A DNA stretch of 64,000 nt, from positions 63,796,046 to 63,860,045 of the forward strand of contig OZ007569.1 in assembly GCA_963931925.1 (NCBI GenBank). Reading direction: 5' to 3'. Origin of the DNA: Onchidella celtica (Eukaryota > Mollusca > Gastropoda > Systellommatophora > Onchidiidae). Shown here one piece after another: positions 52,601-61,777 of the stretch; within the stretch, counting starts at the first letter, position 1; the number at the start of each line of letters is the position of its first letter. The notes beneath the pieces are model-generated. The model saw nothing but the letters and a program-made list of their open reading frames with translations. It made no database searches and had not been told where the DNA came from. The position numbers and the translations under genes were made by a program.

Positions 52601-55600
52601 TTTTTTACCACAATTGTGGCTTCATTATTTTGGTTGAAAATTTAATATATAAATTTATCAATGTATTCATAATTCTTTTTTTTATTTAGTAAGATTTGTT
52701 GAAAGGATATTTTTCTTCAGTTTGTGTAACGAAGTGGTTATTCACAGACATCTGCGAATAAGATTTTGGTCTTCTTCCGAAGGTTTGACCCCATGTGAGG
52801 GAGGATTTTTTTTTTTTCTTTTACTGTGATAAACCCTTTTGTCTAGTACTGCTCCTTATCAGAAGTCAGCCGTTTTATTTTCAGGATTACTGTGGACTGA
52901 AAATTTCATCCCTGTCTTCAGTAATTTAGATCTATCTTGTTTTTACTGAAATATATACTTGGGGGTCTTCTGCTTCAGTTATTTGTCATGTTTTGTTTTA
53001 TTACTTTTTTGTTTGCATGGAAATTCAGTCAATTTTTATTTGTTCTGTCTCTCTCTCTCTCTTTCTGTTCGTGTGTGTAAATAATATAGACATGTGGGCC
53101 TATGCATACTGTGGCTGAATGCTTTATCCTTGATTAAAAAAAAAAAGTAAAAGTGTTTTTTTGTTTGTTTGTTTGTTTTTGCGTCTCTGTTGTTTTTTTT
53201 CAGTTTTACATTATCCCCATCAGATCAACTCCATTGACATTACTCTGGAAAAACAAAATGGTCAGACAGATGAGTGATATTGAAAGCAGTAGGGCACAAG
53301 ATCTGGTAGAGTGAACAAACTCAAGTTCTCTGGGAAGAAACTGCCATTTGTATTATCCACATAGAGACATCCAACAGATACCACTACCATATCCATTTCT
53401 CTCAAAACTAGTGTTGCACATGTGGTTGATCATTCATTCATCTGTTGCTTGTTGTGGAGGGTATTATTATGCACGTCTCTAAAGTTCTAAAGAGATCCTG
53501 CAACTGGATTTCATACAGCTGATGCCTTCACATCATAAAAAAAAAACAAACATAGTACCCATAACAATACCTTTGGCCCCAGCTGTTCAGAAATACAGCA
53601 TCTCTTTCCAACTGTTGTACAGTGCTGGGCAACCCAGCGCCAGTACTACATGTATGCAGTATATATATAAGAAAGTAACAAAAAAAAAACAACAGATCTG
53701 AGATCAAGATAGAGGATAATCCGATAATGGCGGATTTTGTTTGTAGAAAAGGAAGTCTTTACCGTGTAGTGTACAAGGATTTGTGAGGTAACATAAAACA
53801 TCATTTCCAAACTCTGCTTTAATAAATTACGCATCTGCAAATAAGATATTTTGATCTTATTTGCAGACATGCAAATAAGATTCTGGCATTATTTACAAAT
53901 GCCTGTGCTTGCAAGTAAGCGTGGCCTTTGTATAAAGACTGAGAATGCATTAGATTTTTATCATAAATCCCTTGAGAAATTGTGACACTTTGATGATAAA
54001 TAAAAAATGAAATATGAGGAACATTTCTCACTGGAAAAAAATACGACTGGTGGTGTTGAAAATGTGACCCATTTGATATTCAGAAAGCCCTATCAGCATA
54101 TATTCATGTAAAATATTTAAGATTGATTTGGTAGGAGCAGCATCTTGTGGATTGATGTCAAAACAGTTATTCATGTCACATCTCATTGGTTGGTGCATTG
54201 TAGCTTTTTGCTCCTTATTTTCAACATTTCTTTAAATAGTGTAATTTTTAAAATGAAAATACATAGCAGGAGATGAATTTTGAATATAACAGATAGAACA
54301 TTTTTAATGTTTGGATCCACTGCTATTCGGATGAAGTTACAGCCATTTAATGAACTTATTTGAATTCAGCTGATTGAAATAAATGGGTTTTGTTAATGGC
54401 AGCTAACTGATAGCCTTGACAGTTAAATGAACATTTATAGGGCATCACTGAGATGGAGAAAATAGCAGTTGGGCTCAAGAGCCTGTTTTTATTTTCCAAA
54501 AAATATGAAAAAGGCCACAACTATTCTGATCTTCGAAAAATGCTTGTGAGTGCTGACTATGAATCTGTTGCATAGTGGATTCTTTCTTAAACATTTTTTT
54601 TCGTGCAGTACAGTTAATATTAAATTTAAAACATGTTTTCTCAGCTGTGATCAGGGAAGTGTAATTCTCACTTCGTCACGTGGATAAATCATGCCTGTTT
54701 ATCATATTACAGCGCCCAGTTCAGAGAAAGAATCTTCTACATCAAGAATCAAGAGAGAGGATGATGTAGATTCATCACCTGCAGAAATGGATGAAGGGAG
54801 ACACTCTGACACCTCAGAAGATCTGCCACCACTAGAACTTGATGCAAATAACACTAAGACAGCTTTGGGTACAAGGAATATAGTCATAGCAGTAGTGTTA
54901 GCTGTTATTGCCACTGTGGGCTTTAGCAAAGTAAATTCCTTTCTGGGCAACTCGCCTAGTCAAGACCTTTATTCGGTTGTGTTTGATGCAGGGAGCACTG
55001 GCTCAAGGATGTTTGTGTTTCACTTCAAAATCAAAGTCAAAGGTAAGTTTAGAGTGCGCCATAAGTTCCTAATTAATTAACTCTAATTTCTGACCGTTAA
55101 TGATTAAGTCTCATGTAATATTTAGGACACATCCTGTGTGGCGTTGTGTATATTTCCTCTTTCATGAACTAGATAGAGAGGCAAAATGGTGATCACGAAG
55201 TTTCTGTAATAATAGCGGCATGAAAATTTGACTACACCTGCGTATTAGAAATAAGACATTGTATCAGTTAGTCAGAAAGAAATCCTTGAAAATTTATTGT
55301 TTTCTGAGAACTTGATCATATGGTTTTATTTACTTTGAATTTGGTAACATGATCTGGTGTAAATTGTGTGGGAATGTGGCAAAAAAAACAACAGTTGTAT
55401 TGCTCTGAATGTCTTCTGGCAACAATTTATTCATTTCAAATAGTGCGGGATGGCTTTGCAAGGCTTTATGCTTGTAGGTACAAACATCATTGAAAATGGA
55501 GTTTTAATTATTTGAAAATCTGGTGACTGAAATCTGTTAGAAACAAGAAAGAAGAAAAGTTTTTCATGTCCAAAATCAAATACAGTTTGTACCTCTACAT

Positions 55601-58286
55601 GTCAGTCCAAGATGTCACATCATTTCAATGAAGAACAATGAGCTTTCTATGGACAGGTAGTCTTTTTAGGTGTAAATATTTACAGTAATAATATAAATAA
55701 ATAATATTTATTTATTATTTTTCCATGTAACGGGTAATACAGCATTTTTGATGTCAGTCTTTAAGACATTTGAACAAATCACAAAATGTGGAAACATTTA
55801 CATGAATTGTTTGTTACTCTTATAGATCAGATTGGGGTGAGACTGGAGAAAGAAGTTTTCATGTCTGTGGAACCAGGTATCTCATCATATGCACGTAATC
55901 CAGTAGAGGTAAGTAGTTCCAGCATGCAAGTGGAACACCTGTATAGGCAGCTGTCAATGACTCGCAGATCAGAAATAGCTTCATTATACCATATTGCAAA
56001 ACTAATGGAGATAAAGAATTAAGGACATGGGGTGTAGATTTGGGAATGATGTCTGTAAATTGCAGTTTAGATCATTAGTTATTTGAAGTTATTTGAAATT
56101 CAGTTTTAAATTTGCACGTATGCATGACAGTTGGAGTCAGTGATTGAGACAAAAGATTTATGAGACTGTTGTAATTGAATGTATGACAGGAACCAAACAC
56201 ATGAGGAATTTCATTGGTTTTTACTCTTGACATTCAGGCTGCTGAAAGTTTGCAGCCACTCTTAGCCAGAGCCATGGAGAGTGTGCCTCAGAATTACCAG
56301 CCATATACTTTGGTGACCTTTAAGGCTACAGCAGGACTTCGACTTTTGCCTGAAGCAAAGGCAGAGAGCATTTTGTCAGAAGTAAGTGAGCTTTTTGTAC
56401 AGAAAATCTGTGGGTAAATTGTGTGGGTTGTGTGTGGAAAAATTTTCATGTGCATAAACTGCTTTTGGGAGTGATTTGCATGTGCTGCTGCGTTGCTTGA
56501 TGAGTTGTCTTTTATGAGGTTGTTCAGTTCTTTTAGCTCCTGTCATATTGGCAGTTCCTAAAACCTAAATTGGTCACTACATTTTGGAAGATGTCATTTG
56601 TAAGTCCCATTCAAAACTAATTCTCCATAAAAGCTTTTGTTAAACTGTGGGGAAGATGCTTTAAAGTTTTTGCGGTATGTTAAATCTGAGACTCATTCAA
56701 AACTAAATTTCCATAAAAATTCATGTTCAGCACTGAGAAAGACGTTTTAAAGTTTCTGAAGTATGGTAAGTCTGAGTCTAGAATCCTTCCGTTTGGCCTT
56801 TATTATTAGCATTTGGTGTTTTATTATGTATTTGACTTGCGTTATGTAATTTCACAGGTGAGAAACCTCCTGACTTATTCACCATTTTATCTGCCGGATC
56901 CAAAGAAGATTGAAATAATGAGTGGGGAAGAAGAAGGTTGGTAACAATTTATGGACAAATATCTTTCTGACTCTCTAACTTTGCATGAACCTATGTTTCT
57001 GTAATACATGTAGATACCGAACTTCAGTTTACAGCAAGATATTACACAACCACACATCTAAGATGGCTCAGGATTACTGACAGCAAATTGTTGGTCACAG
57101 TGTGCCTGTTCTGCTGGCACCCCATATCCCAACTCTGATGAGAATCCCGATTATATAGAAAATCTACATCAAGAGTAGTGCTGGGATTTCTTATGTTACA
57201 CCTTCCTGCTCTTCACATGGCATTTTTGTGGCATTTTGTTAAAAGAATTGTGACACACTTCAGTGACTGCCAATAATGTTGATACACCCAACTGGTTTTA
57301 TATTCTACATCAGGAATTGAAAGTAATAATTAAAAAAAAAAGTCATTTTCATGTGTTCCAAGCAGTAAATATTTGTAAGAAACTTCTGCATGAAAAACCA
57401 CTTGCCTGGAGAATAAAAATAGTGGTAAAAACTGCTCTGTAGTTATATGTTGTCTGCCCTCAAAATGTGTATGTTAATAAATTAGTTTTCGAGTGTACTT
57501 AAAGTTGTCACAGCTACTCCACATTTTTGTAGAAAGAGAACATGATGTTTTGGCCATATAAATTATAAATGGATTCATTTGGCAGAGGTAAAAGAGCCGA
57601 TCATTCGCATTTCACTTACAAGCTTTGCAGTTTATTTGGATTATTCTCTTACTTTGTAAATAGAAACTTTTCAGTACGGGAACGTTCATCATGAAACCCA
57701 CTAAAACATCCCAGGCTTAGTGGATTTTACTTTTAATTTATACTTAAATATACTTTCAGGTCTCTTTGGATGGATTACGGTGAATTTTCTCCTAGGTAAA
57801 ACTTCTATTTCACTTTTGTGTGGTTTCTCTATTTTAAAAAAAAAAGGACATTTATACAGAAATAACTACAGTGAAAAGTTTTCTTTGTTTCTTATTCGAA
57901 AAGGATCTGTAGTATCTTACTATTATGTCATGTTTTTTCCTTTTCCAGGAAAATATCCAGGTTGTCTTTTGTTTGTCTGTTTCCATTTTACTATTTAAAA
58001 GAAATTTTTTTTTTTGTCGTCTCTGCAGTGCAAAAATGGGTGAAAATCAAATTCTGTTTCTGCCATATGCCATTTTCCAACATGTGGTACAGATAGAATT
58101 TTTCTGTCTGGTAAATTTCAGCTTTTTCCCTGCCCATGATCTGTCATTTTCTTTTTCTTGCCTTTTTAACAATTTTCTTATCCTTAACTTTCAGATGTTA
58201 TTTGGGATGAAGACCCCTTTAATTCCGTCACAGCCTTTGATTTGGGAGGTGGATCAACACAAGTCACTTTTGAAATCTCTAGAATG
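49644..58286 (+). CDS. ENTPD5: ENTPD5/6-type nucleoside diphosphatase, first seven exons (gene runs past the window)
   Basis: Exons: 49644-49650, 54713-55042, 55826-55908, 56238-56381, 56858-56936, 57760-57795, 58195-58286, all in phase, giving residues 1-257. Exon 1 is only ATG ACG G before GTAAGA, so the protein starts MTAPSSEKESSTSR. Residues 1-58 are an acidic cytosolic tail, 59-73 a membrane anchor (NIVIAVVLAVIATVG), then a lumenal apyrase domain with VVFDAGSTGSRMFVF (ACR1, 91-105), FKATAGLRLLPE (ACR2), GLFGWITVNFLL (ACR3) and DLGGGSTQ (ACR4, 242-249). KATAGLRLLPE is the form found in the ENTPD5/6 branch, not in ENTPD1-3 or ENTPD4/7. Family role: hydrolysis of UDP/GDP in the ER/Golgi lumen, linked to glycoprotein folding. 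The donor of exon 5 (GTTGGT) is weak. The C-terminal half is beyond the window; an LTR retrotransposon sits in the following intron. Whether it is ENTPD5, ENTPD6 or their joint ancestor is not settled. Confidence 0.9.
49651..54712. other. 5-kb first intron of the ENTPD gene
   Basis: No coding exon is supported. It contains the nuclear-receptor-like half-site cluster at 49895-49959 and AT-rich sequence with T and CT tracts (52.7-53.2 kb). Two overlapping minus-strand frames at 51157-51541 look unremarkable. Confidence 0.6.
49895..49959. promoter_or_regulatory. Cluster of nuclear-receptor half-sites including an IR1
   Basis: GGGTCA-G-TGACCT at 49911-49923 is an inverted repeat with 1-nt spacer, close to the AGGTCA-n-TGACCT consensus. 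It is preceded by TGACCGGTCA (49898-49907) and followed by TGACCC (49954-49959). It lies about 250 bp inside the first intron of the ENTPD gene. Function is inferred from motif only. Confidence 0.35.
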
Positions 58287-59628
58287 GTAAGCTACTTCAC
58301 TGCAGCAATACTGGTCATCTGTGGATTGACTTGATTATTTTAAAAAAAAAACAACCATATGATTCAAATTATTTTTTTCATTCTATGGAAGGCCATCGGA
58401 ATTAGAGGAATGTAATTAGCTCAATTTGTCATATCATACCTTATGTCAGGGGTGACCAAACTTGGTTAATATAAGAGCCACATACGAGAAACTTCAGATG
58501 TTCACGAGCCACTAAATATGAACAAAATTTACGCACCCATTTTTATGGTTAGATGCACATTTTGTACAAAACTGTCATGTAAATATTAAGAAATGCATGC
58601 ATGTATGCAGCAATATTTATTCATGTAGGCAGTATTTTAAACTGTTAATTTGCATTAGTTATAGTAATCACAAAGTACACATATTGTACCAAATTGTTTC
58701 AAAATCTTGACTGGTGGTTGTTTTCTGAATGTGTTAAATATGGTAGTGAACTACAAGAGCATCTAAGAAAAACGTGCGGATGTCATAAACAAGTTAATTT
58801 GACAAGATTAGAACATGTTCTTTACGCCTGGAGTTTGTGCACAATCAACATCTTGCGTTACACTGCGTTTGTCATGGTTTAAGTACTATAATTGCCGTGC
58901 TGGGTCACGACTTGCAAGGAGTTGATTTTTCACGGTCTCGTTGATTATAACCAGCGTAATTTGTCCTTGAACTGTCCTCGTGAACAGTTTGTTTTTGAAA
59001 CATTTTTTCTTAGAGATGGAAAGAAAGTGGGGCGAGATAGAATAAATGGATAAGTTAGGAGTGACAGTGCAATTCTCGACCCCGTGATTTTGATGAACAC
59101 TTAGAAGGGAAGAGAAGGGGTGAATAAGGATAGATAGTTTAAGACGCTTAGTCGCGTTCAGAAATTCGTACATAAAATGTAGAAAGCACGAGGGTTTAAA
59201 GATTTCAGTAATTGTTTTGACATTTTAATTTGACCTTGTCTGTTTTTAGTACAAGGCCGTGACCAACTCCCACGTAGAATATATTAATACTGCGAGATGA
59301 GCTCGCATGGATGCACCAATCAAATCTAGGGATTTGGACGGTAGTTTGCAGGTGGCTGCACAGTATAAAAGTGTAGCCATACCTATGTCCATTACTCCAT
59401 ACAGAAAATTCCAATCTGTGCAGGCGTCGGCACGATTCTGCCTGAAGAATCATAAGACTGTTGATTCATGTCTAGTCCACTATAGACATTGAGATGAAGC
59501 CATATGCTTGAATGAGATATGCCCACTGCTATTGTCTACTGTTCCCTGGTTTTTCTAATACCAGGGACCAAGTGTAAGTGTTTGTCCTTTGATGATTCAA
59601 CAATGAACGAGGAACTGAACATAATTTA
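58287..59628. other. ENTPD intron 7 up to the retrotransposon, with a hAT-like end
   Basis: No further ENTPD exon was found. CAGGGGTGACCAAACTTGG at 58447, followed by AAGAGCCACATACG, resembles the end of hAT-type non-autonomous elements; no matching second end was found. The rest to 59628 is unassigned. Confidence 0.4.
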
Positions 59629-60811
59629 TGTCACGAGTGGAGTGAGTGCAATTAAGGGGATTGCTACAGAGCGGGTGTAGAGTAAGAATGGCTCACGGTA
59701 GACAAGTAAGATAAGCGTGCTGTCGTGAGTAGTGGGGGGGGGGTCTGAATGAGGCGAAAGCGCTGTATTACTATCACTGCAAGTTAGAAGGTCCTACGGA
59801 ACGGACCTGTGAATAAGAGCCCATCGGGCAGACATAAGGGGAGCAGTCGAGAAGACTAGTGAGAGAGTCTTTCCAGTGATGACTGGTATGTAGAACGTTG
59901 ATTGATTATTATGATTGATGTATTATATTATATTCGTCTATTACCATGATGTAAATAAGTATATGTGAGGAATGTGGAAGTCCTTGATATTGGATATAGC
60001 AATGTGCGCCATGAGCGATAGATGAAAGTGAGTTCATGGATTTGTAGCGCGAGTGAGTAGTGTGTACTCCGATGGAGGTGTGTTACCGTAAGATGTGTGG
60101 TGAGTGAAAGGTGAACTAGTGTGTGTACGCTTCATGGGTTGTAAGGAGAGGTGGAGTGAATAGAAATGGTAGGGTATTATACCAATGTAATGTTATTCTT
60201 GTAGGTGTCGAGGACGGGCCGCAGAGCCACCTCGATGAGCACAGGGGATAGGCCAGCATAGGGCCGGAGGCCACACATAGGCCAGAAGTGAGGCTGTCAG
60301 TGCAGGACAGTAGAGGCACATAAAGTCGTGGCAGTCAGGCCACGGACAGGGACGTAGATATGAGCGTGAATGTGATAATGCACTATTGCCATGTTGAGGG
60401 GAGAATGTACTATTGAAATGATAAGGTCTATTGAAATGATAATGTGTTATTGCCCTGCTGAGGTGCTAGGGGAATGCTAAGGTGTATGACAATAGGAAGG
60501 TGATATTGAGAGACTGCGGTGCCAGTAAATTATTAATGTGCTATTGAGACCCTGAGGGGAGAGGCTGAGGCCGAAGTGCCTTTAGGAGTAACTACCGGAT
60601 TGTGGATCCGAGGGAGAGTGTGTGTGAGAATAAGGCCGTTGTACGGCAGTTGATTTCAATAATATAATGTATGTAATTGCGCTAGTATCTGTATAATTAT
60701 GTTTAATAAATGTGTGAGTCTGATGGATTGTTCTGTTAAGTGTTAACTTGTTTGTTCGTGATTGTTGTCCTGTCATAACTTATTACATCTCCCAGTCTGG
60801 GATTTGTGACA
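59629..60811 (+). repeat. 5' LTR of the Gmr1-like element
   Basis: Bounded by the 6-bp inverted termini TGTCAC and GTGACA. An AATAAA at 60705-60710 lies about 100 bp before the LTR end, as expected for the R-region poly(A) signal. The second half contains degenerate short repeats (GCTATTGA.A..CTGAGG, 60380-60560). Confidence 0.8.
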
Positions 60812-60812
60812 C

Positions 60813-60825
60813 TGGGGGCTCGTCC
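60813..60825 (+). other. Primer binding site, tRNA-Pro type
   Basis: TGGGGGCTCGTCC, one nucleotide after the LTR end. The first 13 nt equal the tRNA-Pro primer site known from murine leukaemia virus. Confidence 0.8.
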
Positions 60826-61777
60826 TGTTTACCTGTGGTCATTTTGACATTGTGTATTCGTTATATCTAGTTGTTTTTCTGTTGTGCTAGGAATTCGTGC
60901 TGTTGTCCTTGTTCGTGGGATGAATGGAAATTTCATCATGATATGATTTATGTATGTTTATGAATAATAATATGTATTGATGCATGTATTTTGATGAATA
61001 TGTATTAATGTGTACTTAAATTTCTGCAGAGTGTGCGTGTCAGCCTGTAGAGAAGACAAGCAGCCAGAGCTCCGGCATACGTCAAGTTAAATAAAACGCT
61101 GATTGAAAGTTAAGTAAAAGTCAAAATTTTTGTGCCCTGGATTGTGGGCTGTTCCTTTAATCTGTCTTTTTCTCTGTTTTTGCTGTTTTCGTTGTAATTG
61201 ATTGTATGGGCGGTGGCGCGGGTTTGCTGTGGTGAGCGTGGTTTGTCCTCTTCGGGAGGTGGGCTAAATTTGGAACTTCGTTCATCACAGCGAACAGTTC
61301 TGTAGGGACCTGTATTTTTGTTTAGATTGTAGCGTCGATATCTTCTCTGTTCCGCAGGAAGACGTATTCTCTTGTCCCTCTTTCTACCTATCTATAGATA
61401 CGTTCTTTTTTTTCAGACTCTGTTCTTGTTCGTACCTTGTAGTGTAATCGGCGTAGTTAGGTTGCATTTTTTTCCATTATAGTTTTTTTTTTTGTAGAAG
61501 CTTTGTCCTAGTCTGGTTCGTTGTCCTTGACGTACTTGTGGTCCTTCTACTGTATTTCTTCATTCTTGTCGTTTCTATTTTCTTTTATTATTAATAGGGC
61601 AATACATTTTATAAATGTAGAAGTAGTTAGGAAGTACGTAAATTTCTGAATTGTATTTCAGACTACTGGGTATTGTTATATCTGGTGTGATCTCAGGTCT
61701 CTGGTCGTGTCGTTAGTTATCATACCGACAGGTTAGCCGTTTTTTTTTAATACATACCATAACCATAAATCTGTGAA

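Noticed and set aside
58886-59492. Frames on both strands between ENTPD exon 7 and the retroelement, considered as missing ENTPD exons.
   Set aside because: None matches the expected apyrase region and none has acceptor/donor pairs in the right phase.
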